The notes under the pieces: model-generated
The model's input: only the letters and a program-made list of their open reading frames with translations
Databases searched by the model: none
Told to the model about the DNA's origin: nothing
In this document: positions 24,537-33,068 of the stretch, piece by piece
How the letters are laid out: every line of letters begins with the position of its first letter
How positions within the stretch are numbered: the first letter of the stretch is position 1
Position numbers and translations under genes: made by a program
Assembly: GCF_006716315.1 (NCBI RefSeq)
Contig: NZ_VFOV01000001.1
Location: 2,434,501 to 2,498,500, forward strand
Length of the DNA stretch: 64,000 bases
Source: Nocardioides albertanoniae
GTDB lineage: Bacteria; Actinomycetota; Actinomycetes; Propionibacteriales; Nocardioidaceae
Reading direction: 5' to 3'

Positions 24537-26257
24537 CAGTTCCCCTTCTCGTCGGTGGAGGCGGTGGTCTCGTCGAGCGGCTTGAGCGAGGTGGCGCAGT
24601 CTTCGGCAGCCAGATAGCCGAAGACCAGGGCGGGTCCGATGGTGGCGCCGGGGCCGGCGTAGGTGCGGCCCATGACCGCCGAGGAGGCGTTGCCGGCGGC
24701 GTAGAGGCCGTCGATGGCGGAGCCGTCGGGCCGCAGCACGCGGGCGCGCCGGTCGGTGACCAGGCCGCCCTTGGTGCCGAGGTCGCCGGGCGCCATCTTG
24801 ACGGCGTAGAACGGCCCCTGGTCGATGACGTTGAGCGAGCAGTTCGGCTTGACGGTGGGGTCGGAGTAGTACTTGTCGTAGGTCGACTCACCGCGGTGGA
24901 AGTCCTCGTCGACGCCCGACTCGGCGAACCCGTTGAAGCGGGTCAGCGTCTCGCGCAGCCCGTCGGCGGGCACCTCGATCCTCTCTGCGAGCGCCTCGAC
25001 GGAGGATGCCTTCACCACGACACCGCTCTTGAGCCAGCGCCCGGGGAAGGGCTGGCCCGGTCCGAGTCCGGCGAAGATGTAGCGGTTGCGGTAGCGCTGG
25101 TCGAAGACCAGCCATGCCGGCACGTGCGAGACGCCCGTGGCTTCTCCCTTGTAGATCTCGTGGACGGCCTCGACATAGGGGAGCGCCTCGTTCATGAAGC
25201 GCTTGCCGGCGCTGTTGACGATGATCGAGCCCGGCAGGTTGCGCTCGGCGAGCGCGAACCACGGCCGCCCCGGGAAGGGGATGGTCGGACCCCACCACGA
25301 CTCGTCCATCAGGTCGGTGTCGGCGCCGGCCGCGATCCCGGCGAGGATGCCGCCGCCGGTGTTGGAGAACGCGCCAGTGGTCCACTCGACCGAGGTCGGC
25401 GTGGGCAGGTACTTCTCCCGCATCTCCAGGTTGCGCTCGAAGCCGCCGGAGCCGAGGATCACGCCCCGGCGGGCGCGGATCACCTGTGTCGGACCGTCTT
25501 CGCCGCGCCGCACCTCGACGCCGACGACACGGCCACCCTCGGTGACCAGACCGACCAGCTCGGTCTCGTAGCGGATCGGCACGCCCACGTCGTGCAGACC
25601 CTTGCGCAGCCCGATCGCGAGCGCTGCGCCCATGGCGTACATCTTCTTGCCGAGCAGCCCGGCGAGGATGCGTGCCACCGCGATCTTGATCATCGTGATG
25701 GGGCCCTTGAGGGTGCGCATCCCGAGGCTGATCTTGCGGAAGTCGGCCTGGGTGACGACCATGTTGGCCGGCGACTTGGTGTAGGGCGGATGCAGTCGAT
25801 CGAGCTCGTCGCCGATGATCCGGGCATCGAGCGGCACCGGCTCCACGGAGCGCCCCGCGCCACGACCGCCGGGTGCCTCGGGATGGTAGTCGGAGTAGTC
25901 GGGGACCCAGGTGAACCGCGTCGGCGTCGACTCGTCGATGAAGGAGAGCACCTCGGGGCCGCGCCCGAGGAACGTCTCGCGGCGCTCGGCCGGCACGGCG
26001 TCGCCCACGATCGACTCGAGGTAGAGGCTGGCGGCCTCGGGGGAGTCCTTCTGGTGGGCTGCCTCGAGGGCGTGGTTGCCCGGGATCCAGACGCCGCCAC
26101 CCGATCGCGAGGTCGATCCACCGAAGTAGGCGCTCTTCTCGATGACGACGGTCTCGAGTCCGTGGCGGCGGGCGGCGGCCAGCGCGGCGGTCATCCCGGC
26201 GCCACCGGCGCCCACGACGACGACGTCGTAGGTCTCGTCGCTGTCGGTCATTCCCAT
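24536..26257 (-). CDS. kstD: 3-Ketosteroid delta1-dehydrogenase
   Basis: 573 residues from ATG 26257 (GAGGGAG upstream); ATG 26251 is an alternative. Full-length KstD: FAD motif YDVVVVGAGGAGMTAALAAA, VIEKSAYFGGSTSRSGGGVW, the active-site Tyr region WVPDYSDYHPEAPGG, GFERNLEMREKYLPTPTSVEW, PAWLVFDQRYRNRYIFAGL and the C-terminal GLYAAGNASSAVMGRTYAGP. KstD introduces the 1,2-double bond in ring A of 4-ene-3-oxosteroids, the step before ring-B opening. It is divergent from hsaA with two perfect KstR boxes between. Confidence 0.95.
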   Translation of the reverse strand: MGMTDSDETYDVVVVGAGGAGMTAALAAARRHGLETVVIEKSAYFGGSTSRSGGGVWIPGNHALEAAHQKDSPEAASLYLESIVGDAVPAERRETFLGRGPEVLSFIDESTPTRFTWVPDYSDYHPEAPGGRGAGRSVEPVPLDARIIGDELDRLHPPYTKSPANMVVTQADFRKISLGMRTLKGPITMIKIAVARILAGLLGKKMYAMGAALAIGLRKGLHDVGVPIRYETELVGLVTEGGRVVGVEVRRGEDGPTQVIRARRGVILGSGGFERNLEMREKYLPTPTSVEWTTGAFSNTGGGILAGIAAGADTDLMDESWWGPTIPFPGRPWFALAERNLPGSIIVNSAGKRFMNEALPYVEAVHEIYKGEATGVSHVPAWLVFDQRYRNRYIFAGLGPGQPFPGRWLKSGVVVKASSVEALAERIEVPADGLRETLTRFNGFAESGVDEDFHRGESTYDKYYSDPTVKPNCSLNVIDQGPFYAVKMAPGDLGTKGGLVTDRRARVLRPDGSAIDGLYAAGNASSAVMGRTYAGPGATIGPALVFGYLAAEDCATSLKPLDETTASTDEKGN

Positions 26258-26331
26258 GGTGCTCCCTCAACGTCGTGGCGTCCTGCAGACACCGTGCTCT
26301 GTCACCGTGCTCTGTCGTCTCTGCTCAGAAC

Positions 26332-26404
26332 TGGAACACGTTCTACCATAGACGACACAGAACGAAACCGGCCCAAGGACTCGACAAAACTGAAACGTGT
26401 TCTA
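26332..26404. promoter_or_regulatory. Divergent kstD-hsaA promoter with two perfect KstR boxes
   Basis: Box 1, 26332-26345, TGGAACACGTTCTA, is proximal to kstD. Box 2, 26391-26404, TGAAACGTGTTCTA, is proximal to hsaA, and its last TA starts a -10 TAGTAT (26403-26408). A -35-like TCGACA lies at 26381-26386 with 16-bp spacing. Box starts are 59 bp apart. Confidence 0.93.
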
Positions 26405-26478
26405 GTATTGGTCCATAGGCAGCGCCCGACGCGCGCCGCCCGAGAACATCTGGGGACACCATGCAGGAAGGCAGAGCG

Positions 26479-27672
26479 GTGAGCGAAGAGACACAGCGCG
26501 CCCGTAAGGACACACAGGCCGTCAAGGACGGTGTGCAGGATCTGCTGCCCACCATCCGGGAGCGGGCCGAGGAGACCGAGCGCCTCCGGGTCGTGCCTGA
26601 GTCGAGCGTCAAGGAGCTGGAGGAGGTCGGTTTCTTCAGGCTGCTGCAGCCGACGCGCTTCGGCGGCCTCGAGGCCGACCCGGTCGACTTCTACACCTGC
26701 GTACGTGACATCGCCTCGGCATGCGGATCGACCGGCTGGGTCTCCAGCGTCCTGGGCGTGCACCCGTGGCAGATCGCGCTCTTCGACGACGAGGCGCAGC
26801 AGGCGGTCTGGGGCGAGGACACCGACACCCGGGTCTCCTCCTCCTACGCCCCGGTGGGCAAGGCGGCGATCACCGAGGGTGGCTTCAACCTCTCCGGTCG
26901 TTGGTCGTTCTCCTCCGGCTGCGCGCACGCCACCTGGGTGCTGCTCGGCGGCCTCGTCTTCAACCACGAGGGCCAGGTGGTCGACTTCCGTACGTTCCTG
27001 GTGCCGCGCGAGCGCTACGAGATCGTCGACGTGTGGAACGTCGTCGGTCTCGCCGGCACCGGCTCCAACGACATCGTCGTCGAGGACGTCTTCGTCCCGG
27101 AGACGTTCACGCTCTCGATGGCCGAGACCGGGCGGTGCAAGGGCCCGGGCCAGGCGGTCAACACCAGCGACCTCTACAAGCTGCAGTTCCACTCGCTGTT
27201 CACCTCCACGATCACCACGCCGATCATCGGCATGGCCCGCGGTGCGTACGAGGAGCACGTGACCATGCAGCAGAACCGGGTGCGCGCCTCCTACGGTGAG
27301 AAGGCGTCCCTGGACCCGTTCGCCGCCGTGCGCGTAGCGACCGCCTCCTCCGACATCGACGCCGCCTGGGCGCTGCTGATGAGCAACATCCGCGAGCAGC
27401 AGGCCTATGTGGCGCGCGGCGAGAAGATCCCGATCACCCAGCGGCTGCGGATCCGTCGCGACCAGGTGCTCGGCACCCAGCGGGCGATCGACGCGATCGA
27501 CCTGCTCTTCGAGGCCTCCGGCGGCCGGGCGCTGGCCAACGGCACCCCGCTCCAGAGAGCCTGGCGCGACGCCCACGCGGGTCGCGTGCACGCTGCCAAC
27601 GATCCCGAGCGGGCGCTGCAGATGTATGGCGCCTCCGAGTTCGGGCACAAGGTCGACCCGGGGATGTACTGA
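26479..27672 (+). CDS. hsaA: HsaA, flavin-dependent 3-HSA monooxygenase, oxygenase component
   Basis: 397 residues from a GTG at 26479, chosen for AGGAAGG 8 bp upstream and for agreement with HsaA N-termini; an ATG at 26461 adds six residues. Acyl-CoA-dehydrogenase-like fold with DLLPTIRERAEETERLR, GSTGWVSSVLGVHPW, LSGRWSFSSGCAHATW and VVGLAGTGSNDIVVEDVFVP. HsaA hydroxylates 3-hydroxy-9,10-seconandrostatrienedione to the catechol using FADH2/FMNH2 from HsaB. First gene of hsaA-D-C-B; hsaD overlaps its stop. Confidence 0.94.
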   Translation: MSEETQRARKDTQAVKDGVQDLLPTIRERAEETERLRVVPESSVKELEEVGFFRLLQPTRFGGLEADPVDFYTCVRDIASACGSTGWVSSVLGVHPWQIALFDDEAQQAVWGEDTDTRVSSSYAPVGKAAITEGGFNLSGRWSFSSGCAHATWVLLGGLVFNHEGQVVDFRTFLVPRERYEIVDVWNVVGLAGTGSNDIVVEDVFVPETFTLSMAETGRCKGPGQAVNTSDLYKLQFHSLFTSTITTPIIGMARGAYEEHVTMQQNRVRASYGEKASLDPFAAVRVATASSDIDAAWALLMSNIREQQAYVARGEKIPITQRLRIRRDQVLGTQRAIDAIDLLFEASGGRALANGTPLQRAWRDAHAGRVHAANDPERALQMYGASEFGHKVDPGMY

Positions 27673-28574
27673 TGGGACTGGTGAAAGACGACGTCGCCCA
27701 CGACGTCACGATCAAGACCGCGGCGGCCGGCGAGATCTCGCTGCGCTACTACGACCTCGGGTCGGCCGACGAGGACCGGCTGCCGCTGGTGATGCTTCAC
27801 GGCGGGGGTCCCGGGGCCTCGTCGTGGTCGAACTTCGGCTCCGCGCTGGAGGGCTTCGCGGCCGACTTCCGCACGATCCTGGTCGACCAGCCGGGTTTCG
27901 GCGCCTCCGACAAGCCGCCGGTGGTGGGCAACTACTACCGCTTCGCTGGCGACGCGGTGATCGCGCTGCTCGACGAGCTCGGCCTGGAGAAGGTGCACCT
28001 GCTGGGCAACTCGCTCGGCGGTGGCACGGCGATGCGGATCGCGCTGACCTACCCCGACCGGGTGGGGCGGCTGGTGCTGATGGGGCCGGGAGGCCTCTCG
28101 CTCAACCTCTTCCATGCCGATCCGACCGAGGGCGTGCAACGGTTGATGGACTTCTCCGGCGACCCCACCCGTGAGGCGCTCAAGGCGTTTATCTCGACGA
28201 TGGTCGTCAACCAGAAGCTGGTCACCGACGAGCTGGTCGAGGAGCGGTTCGCCGACGCGACCGCGCCCGGCGCGCGCGAGGCGATGGGCTCGATGGGCTG
28301 GTCGTTCTACAACCCGGAGACCGCCGAGGACGGCATGCTGTGGCGTGAGGCCCACAAGCTGCGCCACCACACCCTGCTCACCTGGGGCCGCGAGGACCGG
28401 GTCAACCCGCTCGACGGCGCGTTCCCGGCGCTGAAGCTGATCCCCAAGGCGCAGCTGCATGTCTTCCCGCGTTGTGGGCACTGGGCACAGATCGAGGCCG
28501 CTGACGAGTTCCGCGAGATCGCCGTGAACTTCTTGAGGCGGCACCGCGAACGTACTCCCGAGGAGAAGTCATGA
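27672..28574 (+). CDS. hsaD: HsaD, meta-cleavage product hydrolase
   Basis: 300 residues, ATG at 27672 overlapping hsaA's TGA. C-C hydrolase of the alpha/beta fold: oxyanion loop MLHGGGPGASSWSNF, nucleophile elbow LLGNSLGGGTAMR with Ser114, acid in TWGREDRVNPLDG and base in PRCGHWAQIE. It hydrolyses 4,9-DSHA, the ring-cleavage product of HsaC. A final HRERTPEEKS tail runs into hsaC (ATGA overlap). Confidence 0.95.
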   Translation: MGLVKDDVAHDVTIKTAAAGEISLRYYDLGSADEDRLPLVMLHGGGPGASSWSNFGSALEGFAADFRTILVDQPGFGASDKPPVVGNYYRFAGDAVIALLDELGLEKVHLLGNSLGGGTAMRIALTYPDRVGRLVLMGPGGLSLNLFHADPTEGVQRLMDFSGDPTREALKAFISTMVVNQKLVTDELVEERFADATAPGAREAMGSMGWSFYNPETAEDGMLWREAHKLRHHTLLTWGREDRVNPLDGAFPALKLIPKAQLHVFPRCGHWAQIEAADEFREIAVNFLRRHRERTPEEKS

Positions 28575-29470
28575 CGATCGACATCAAGTCCATGGGCTAC
28601 GTACGCGTCACCAGCACCGACCTGGACGCGTGGCGTACGTTCGCCGAGAAGGTCCTCGGCCTGGCGACGGCCAAGGGTCCGAACCCGGAGAATCTCTACT
28701 ACCGCGTCGACGAGGTCTCGGCCCGGCTGGTGATCGAGCCGGGGGAAGCGGACCAGCTCAGCTGCGTCGGCTGGGAGGTCGCCGACCACACCGCGCTGGC
28801 CCAGGCCCGCGAGCACCTGGAGAAGTCGGGTGTCGAGGTCGAGGAGGGCACCCCTGAGGAGCTCGCCGAGCGGCGGGTGCAGGAGATGCTGCGCTTCCGC
28901 GACCCCTTCGACAATGTCTTCGAGCTCTTCCACGGCATCACCTACGAGCGGCGCCCCGCGGTCTCGCCGTACGGCCACACCTTCGTGACCGGCGAGCAGG
29001 GGATGGGCCACGTGGTGATCCCGGTCAGCGACGACGTCGAGGCGCTGGAGTTCTACCGCGACACGCTCGGCTTCCGGCTGCGCGACTCGATGAGCATGCC
29101 CGGGGAGTTCGCCGGCAAGGAGCCCGGCACGAAGATCTGGCTGCGCTTCCTCGGGGTCAACCCGCGCCACCACTCGCTGGCGTTCCTACCGTTCCCCAAC
29201 GACTCCAAGTGCGTCCACATCATGCTCGAGGTCGACAAGCTCGACGACGTCGGCCGAGCGCTGGAGCGGGTCAAGAAACACGGCGCCAAGCTGTCGGCAA
29301 CGCTCGGGCGCCACATGAACGACGAGATGGTCTCCTTCTACGTGAAGTCGCCGGGTGGGTTCGACATCGAGTTCGGCACCGAGGGGCTCCAGGTCGACGA
29401 CCAGCGATGGGTCGCCCGCGAGTCCACCGCCGTCTCGTACTGGGGTCACGACTTCGGCGTAGGCCAGTGA
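28571..29470 (+). CDS. hsaC: HsaC, iron-dependent extradiol catechol dioxygenase
   Basis: 299 residues, ATG at 28571 overlapping hsaD. Type I two-domain extradiol dioxygenase. The C-terminal catalytic domain has the Fe(II) ligands His in GMGHVVIPV, His in KCVHIMLEV and Glu in PGGFDIEFGTEG. HsaC cleaves ring A of the catecholic 3,4-DHSA by meta-cleavage with O2. Length and motif order match the M. tuberculosis enzyme (Rv3568c). Confidence 0.95.
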   Translation: MTIDIKSMGYVRVTSTDLDAWRTFAEKVLGLATAKGPNPENLYYRVDEVSARLVIEPGEADQLSCVGWEVADHTALAQAREHLEKSGVEVEEGTPEELAERRVQEMLRFRDPFDNVFELFHGITYERRPAVSPYGHTFVTGEQGMGHVVIPVSDDVEALEFYRDTLGFRLRDSMSMPGEFAGKEPGTKIWLRFLGVNPRHHSLAFLPFPNDSKCVHIMLEVDKLDDVGRALERVKKHGAKLSATLGRHMNDEMVSFYVKSPGGFDIEFGTEGLQVDDQRWVARESTAVSYWGHDFGVGQ

Positions 29471-29476
29471 TCGGGT

Positions 29477-30130
29477 ATGCGTATAGAGGTGCCTGATACG
29501 AGTGGAGCGAGGTCGTCCGGCGAGACGACCGGGGGGATCCCGGACGGGATGTCTCCCGATGCCGCCGAGAGCTGGCCGCACCCGGAGCTGATCGAGTCCT
29601 TCCACGGCCGTTTCGACTTCGAGGCGCCGCCGTCGCCTCCGGAGACCCCTGCCGATGCCGAGGCCGACGCCAGGTTCCGTACGGTGCTGGGCCGGTTCGC
29701 CTCCGGAGTCACCGTGATCGCGGCGCAGACCTCCGAAGGCCCGGTAGGGATGACCTGCCAGTCGTTTTCCTCGGTCTCGCTGCGGCCGCCACTGATCCTG
29801 TTCGCACCGACCAAGACCTCGCGCGCCTGGGCCCGGATCCGTCGCGCCGGCCACTTCTCGGTCAACATCCTCGCCGCCGGCCAGGAGGCCGTCTCCAACC
29901 AGTTCGCCTCCCGTGCCGCCGACAAGTACGCCGACATCTCCTGGACGCCCTCGGAGCAGCACGGCGACCCGCATCTGTCCGGCGCGGTCGGCTACCTCGA
30001 CTGCGCCGTCCACTCGGTCCACGAGGAGGGCGACCACTACCTCGTCGTCGGCCGCGTCCTCGACCTCTCGGAGGGCGACGCCACCGACCCGCTGCTCTTC
30101 TTCCGCAGCGACTACCGCGAGCTCGGCTGA
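29477..30130 (+). CDS. hsaB: HsaB, flavin reductase component
   Basis: 217 residues from ATG 29477; an ATG at 29549 would remove a 24-residue Gly/Ser-rich N-terminus that has no counterpart in M. tuberculosis HsaB (187 residues). The flavin reductase domain starts near residue 65: RFRTVLGRFASGVTVIAAQT, GMTCQSFSSVSLRPPLILF and HFSVNILAAGQEAVSNQFAS. HsaB supplies reduced flavin to HsaA. It closes the hsa operon and is followed by a palindromic repeat. Confidence 0.9.
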   Translation: MRIEVPDTSGARSSGETTGGIPDGMSPDAAESWPHPELIESFHGRFDFEAPPSPPETPADAEADARFRTVLGRFASGVTVIAAQTSEGPVGMTCQSFSSVSLRPPLILFAPTKTSRAWARIRRAGHFSVNILAAGQEAVSNQFASRAADKYADISWTPSEQHGDPHLSGAVGYLDCAVHSVHEEGDHYLVVGRVLDLSEGDATDPLLFFRSDYRELG

Positions 30131-30138
30131 ACCCACGC

Positions 30139-30199
30139 CGAGTCGGCTCGTTGTGACGGGATTTCGTGTCGAGTCGGCTCGTTATAACGAGCCGACTCG
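30139..30199. repeat. Mirrored 31-nt repeat locus A with 30-bp palindrome
   Basis: Core CGAGTCGGCTCGTT occurs at 30139-30152 and 30170-30183, exactly 31 nt apart, and in inverse at 30186-30199. The last two meet at GTTATAAC to make a perfect 30-bp palindrome, 30170-30199. It lies between the convergent hsaB and RpiB-like genes. The same unit recurs at 41124-41246. Confidence 0.85.
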
Positions 30200-30214
30200 G
30201 CGATACCAGCCTGG

Positions 30215-30628
30215 TCAGGGGAGCTGGTCGAGGCGGCGGATCGCTTCGGCTTCGTCGGGGTCGGGCTCGGGCTCGTCGAGAAAGGCTCGGGTCACCTCGG
30301 CAGCCACGTCGGGGGCGAGCCGCTTGAGGCTCATCGCGAGGACGTTGGCGTCGTTCCACAGCCGCGCGCCGTGGGCGATCCAGGGCTCCCAGGCGAGGGC
30401 GGCGCGTACGCCGGGGACCTTGTTGGCGGCGATCGCCGTGCCGGTGCCGGTCCAGCACATCACCACGCCGACGTCGGCCCGGCCCTCGACGACCGCTCGG
30501 CCGATGCCGGCCCCCAGGTCGGGCCAGGAGGCCGCGGTGAGCACGTCGACCTCGCCACGCTCACGCAGGTGGCCGAGCACCGCCCGGGTGGTCTCGTTCT
30601 CGTCGTCGGCGCCGAACACGATCCGCAT
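30215..30628 (-). CDS. RpiB/LacAB-family sugar-phosphate isomerase-like protein
   Basis: 137 residues, ATG at 30628. The conserved RpiB loop is present as CWTGTGTAIAANKVPGVRAA, with Trp where canonical RpiB has Gly after the Cys, followed by LWNDANVLAMS. RpiB interconverts ribose-5- and ribulose-5-phosphate; family members with an altered loop act on other sugar phosphates or are uncharacterised. The C-terminus ends in an acidic PEPDPDEAEAIRRL segment. It converges on the hsa operon; no KstR box is upstream, so the link to sterols is only positional. Confidence 0.75.
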   Translation of the reverse strand: MRIVFGADDENETTRAVLGHLRERGEVDVLTAASWPDLGAGIGRAVVEGRADVGVVMCWTGTGTAIAANKVPGVRAALAWEPWIAHGARLWNDANVLAMSLKRLAPDVAAEVTRAFLDEPEPDPDEAEAIRRLDQLP

Positions 30629-30639
30629 GGCCCCAACCT

Positions 30640-30675
30640 ATCGCCGGGCCCCATCGCCGGGCCCCATCGCCGGGC
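30640..30675. repeat. 13-bp tandem repeat
   Basis: ATCGCCGGGCCCC is repeated at 30640-30652 and 30653-30665, with a 10-base partial third copy to 30675. It lies in the gap between the divergent RpiB-like and ALF-repeat genes. Confidence 0.75.
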
Positions 30676-30754
30676 GTAGCGAATTGGCGTTGACGAGCAG
30701 TGACGGTGTCGGGACACTCAGCGCGGCGATCGCGCCCCACATCGAGGAGATCAG

Positions 30755-31642
30755 ATGAGACCCCTACGTGTTCTGTCGGGAGCCGGGTTGACCGTGCTCG
30801 TCGGCTCGTTACTGCAGATCGGGCCGCCGGCTGTCGCGGCTCCCGCCGATCAGGTCTCGACGATCATGGCTCCGGCCGCTGAGAAGGCAGGCGACGAGAC
30901 GGACCCGGAGGCGCTGCGCGCCGCGATTCAGGCCATCATCGATGATCCAGCGAGCGGTCGCACGGTGCTGGCGAAGGCGCACGAGGCGCTGGCCGACGGC
31001 AGCATCGAGGCGATGACCTACTTCCTGGAGACCGGTCGATCGATCGCGCAGCTCGAGGACGACAGGGCCAGAGTGCTCGAGATCCTGGGTGCTCCGGAGA
31101 CCGGGCGTGCTGAGGAGGCCGCCGCTGAGGCAGCGCTGGACGATGGGTCGCAGGAGGCACTCACCTACTTTCTGGAGACCGGACGGTGGATCGCGCAGAT
31201 CGAGGACGACCGAGCTGACGTGTTGTTGATCCTGGGCGACCCGGATACCGGCCCTGCGGAACGAGCCGCTGCGGAAGCAGCGCTGGACGACGGCTCGGCC
31301 GAGGCGATCGCCTACTTCCTCGAGACCGGACGCTGGGGCCCGCGCACCGAGGACAACCGCGTGAAGATCTTCCGGATCCTGGGCGACGCGGATTCGGGCA
31401 CGGCCGTACGCCGAGCTGCGGAGGCGGCGCTCGACGACGGGTCGGCCGAGGCGCTCGAGGAGTTCCTCCAGACCGGCTACCAAGCGGCACTGTGGGAGGA
31501 CTACCGCGTCGAGACCTTCCGGATCCTCCGCCTCGCCGCACCCGGCAGCGCTCTCGAGCAGGCTGCGATCGCGGCCCTGGAAGATGGCAGCTTCGAGGCC
31601 CTGCGGCACTTCGTCGAGGAAGGACAGTACGAGGTCGACTGA
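30755..31642 (+). CDS. Secreted ALF-repeat protein
   Basis: 295 residues, ATG at 30755. A signal peptide (VLSGAGLTVLVGSLLQIG, cleavage near AVAAP, residue 29) is followed by about five repeats of 47-48 residues. Each has the pattern AALDDGSxEALxYFLETGRxxAQxEDDRxxVLxILGxPxTGxAE. This matches the short ALF repeats found in secreted Streptomyces-type proteins, whose function is unknown. It ends HFVEEGQYEVD without an effector domain. No operon partner is apparent; a NTF2-like gene converges on it. Confidence 0.75.
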   Translation: MRPLRVLSGAGLTVLVGSLLQIGPPAVAAPADQVSTIMAPAAEKAGDETDPEALRAAIQAIIDDPASGRTVLAKAHEALADGSIEAMTYFLETGRSIAQLEDDRARVLEILGAPETGRAEEAAAEAALDDGSQEALTYFLETGRWIAQIEDDRADVLLILGDPDTGPAERAAAEAALDDGSAEAIAYFLETGRWGPRTEDNRVKIFRILGDADSGTAVRRAAEAALDDGSAEALEEFLQTGYQAALWEDYRVETFRILRLAAPGSALEQAAIAALEDGSFEALRHFVEEGQYEVD

Positions 31643-31655
31643 CTCACCCCGCGTC

Positions 31656-32108
31656 TCAGGCGTGGGTGGCCGGTCCGCCAGGCCCGGTGAACTTCGCGTG
31701 CGGCTGGTCCTTCAGGCTGGTGGTGAGCTCCCAGGTGCGCTGGTAGCCGGTGTGGGCGATGCGCCAGCCCTGCGGCGTACGGATGTAGCGGTCCTCGTAG
31801 AAGGCGGCGCCCTCGAGGGCGAAGTCGTAGGCGGGGGCGAAGACCTTGTCGTAGAGGTACCACCGGCCGGTTGCCCCGTCTCCGTCCACCGTGATCTCCG
31901 GGTGGTGGAGGTGGTGCATGGTGATGATCTCGGCGGGCAGGTTGGTGCGCATGTAGTCGACCAGGTCGCCGGGTGAGGTGAAGGAGAGCCCGGCGTAGTC
32001 GGCGGTGGCGTCGTCGCTGAAGCAGGTCGCGAACTCGTCCCACTGCTTGGTGTCGAGCAGGCGTACGTAGCGGAACTTGAGCTGCTCGATCTCGCTGATG
32101 TCGCTCAT
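31656..32108 (-). CDS. NTF2/SnoaL-like protein under KstR control
   Basis: 150 residues from ATG 32108 (MSDISEIEQLKFRYVRLLD); an upstream ATG at 32129 would overlap the operator. It has the SnoaL-like alpha+beta barrel pattern: DTKQWDEFATCFSDDATADY, then ITMHHLHHPEITVDGDGATG, YDFALEGAAFYEDRYIRTP and GWRIAHTGYQRTWE. Members include ketosteroid-isomerase-like enzymes; the His-rich MHHLHHPE strand could line a pocket. The KstR box is 13 bp before the start and its -10 TACTAT makes the message almost leaderless. A steroid-modifying role is inferred. Confidence 0.8.
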   Translation of the reverse strand: MSDISEIEQLKFRYVRLLDTKQWDEFATCFSDDATADYAGLSFTSPGDLVDYMRTNLPAEIITMHHLHHPEITVDGDGATGRWYLYDKVFAPAYDFALEGAAFYEDRYIRTPQGWRIAHTGYQRTWELTTSLKDQPHAKFTGPGGPATHA

Positions 32109-32121
32109 GGCTGGATCATAG

Positions 32122-32135
32122 TAGAACACGTTCTA
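32122..32135. promoter_or_regulatory. KstR operator before the NTF2-like gene
   Basis: TAGAACACGTTCTA, a perfect box. Read leftward its last TA starts the -10 TACTAT (32123-32118), 9 bp before the ATG at 32108. Confidence 0.9.
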
Positions 32136-32231
32136 TTTCGGGGTCGATGTGGGCAGGATCTGGCGCGACGTTCGGCACCTGGTCGACCGAAGGTCACGAC
32201 GCGGTCGGTGATCGAGCGGCAGGATCGCGGT

Positions 32232-33068
32232 GTGGACAGGATGGTCGAGCTGCGCCGGCGACGAGCGGCGTTGCTGGCGAACCGCTGCCTCACCTGGGTC
32301 TTCGGTGCCGAGGACCCTGAGGTCGTGGTGCGCGAGGCGTGGGTCGGCGACCTTCGGATCGAGGTGCATGCCTCGCGATCGTGGGCGGGGTCGTCGCGGC
32401 CCCTCGTGCTCGCGTTCCACGGCGGGGGCTGGTGCTGGGGGTCGCCGGAGCAGTCTCGCTGGATGATCGGGCAGATCGCGGCGCGCACCGGAGCCGTGAT
32501 GGTGGCTCCGGCCTACCGGCTCGCGCCCGAGCATCCGTATCCGGCGGCGGTCGAGGACTGCTGGGCCGCGCTGCGATGGGCGGTGGCGAACGCCGCCGAT
32601 CTGGGCGCCGACGCGGGCAGGGTCGCGGTGACGGGCGACAGCGCCGGAGGCACGCTGGCCGCCGTCGTCGCGCTGCGTGCCCGCGACGCCGGCCGGCCCC
32701 GGATCCGTGGCCAGGTGCTCGTCTACCCGGTCGCCGACCTCGTCGGGCGCAGCGGGCCGGGCCTGGGCCGGATCGTGGAGAGCTATCTCGGCGGAGACGA
32801 GTCGCTCGCTCGCCAGTGGCAGGCCTCGCCGCTCCGGGCCGCCTCTCACCAGGACCTCCCGCCAGCCCTGGTGCTCACCGCGCGGTTCGACCCGTTGCGC
32901 GCGCACTCGGAGCGCTACGCCAGGGCGCTGCGTACTGCCGGGGTGGAGGTCGCCGTGCACTCTCCGGCGCTGGCGACCCACGCCTACCTCGCCCTTCCGG
33001 GCATCTCGCCGGCCTCGCGCCGGGGGATGGACCGGATCGTCGGGTTCCTGCGCGAGCGGCTTGTCTGA
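32232..33068 (+). CDS. Alpha/beta hydrolase, HSL family
   Basis: 278 residues from GTG 32232 (AGG-containing site 8 bp upstream); GTG 32208 and ATG 32241 are alternatives. Motifs of the hormone-sensitive lipase family: AFHGGGWCWGSPEQSRW oxyanion, YRLAPEHPYPAAVED, nucleophile VTGDSAGGTLAAV, acid region LTARFDPLRAHSERYA and histidine in ATHAYLALPG. Such enzymes hydrolyse short acyl or steroid esters in the cytoplasm. It converges on the F420 oxidoreductase gene (stops adjacent). The KstR box at 32122 may also act on it from 97 bp upstream. Confidence 0.8.
   Translation: MDRMVELRRRRAALLANRCLTWVFGAEDPEVVVREAWVGDLRIEVHASRSWAGSSRPLVLAFHGGGWCWGSPEQSRWMIGQIAARTGAVMVAPAYRLAPEHPYPAAVEDCWAALRWAVANAADLGADAGRVAVTGDSAGGTLAAVVALRARDAGRPRIRGQVLVYPVADLVGRSGPGLGRIVESYLGGDESLARQWQASPLRAASHQDLPPALVLTARFDPLRAHSERYARALRTAGVEVAVHSPALATHAYLALPGISPASRRGMDRIVGFLRERLV

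Noticed and set aside
30640..30675. Regulatory repeat for the ALF-repeat gene
   Set aside because: The 13-bp GC-rich tandem copies are too few and lack symmetry; probably a simple slippage product.
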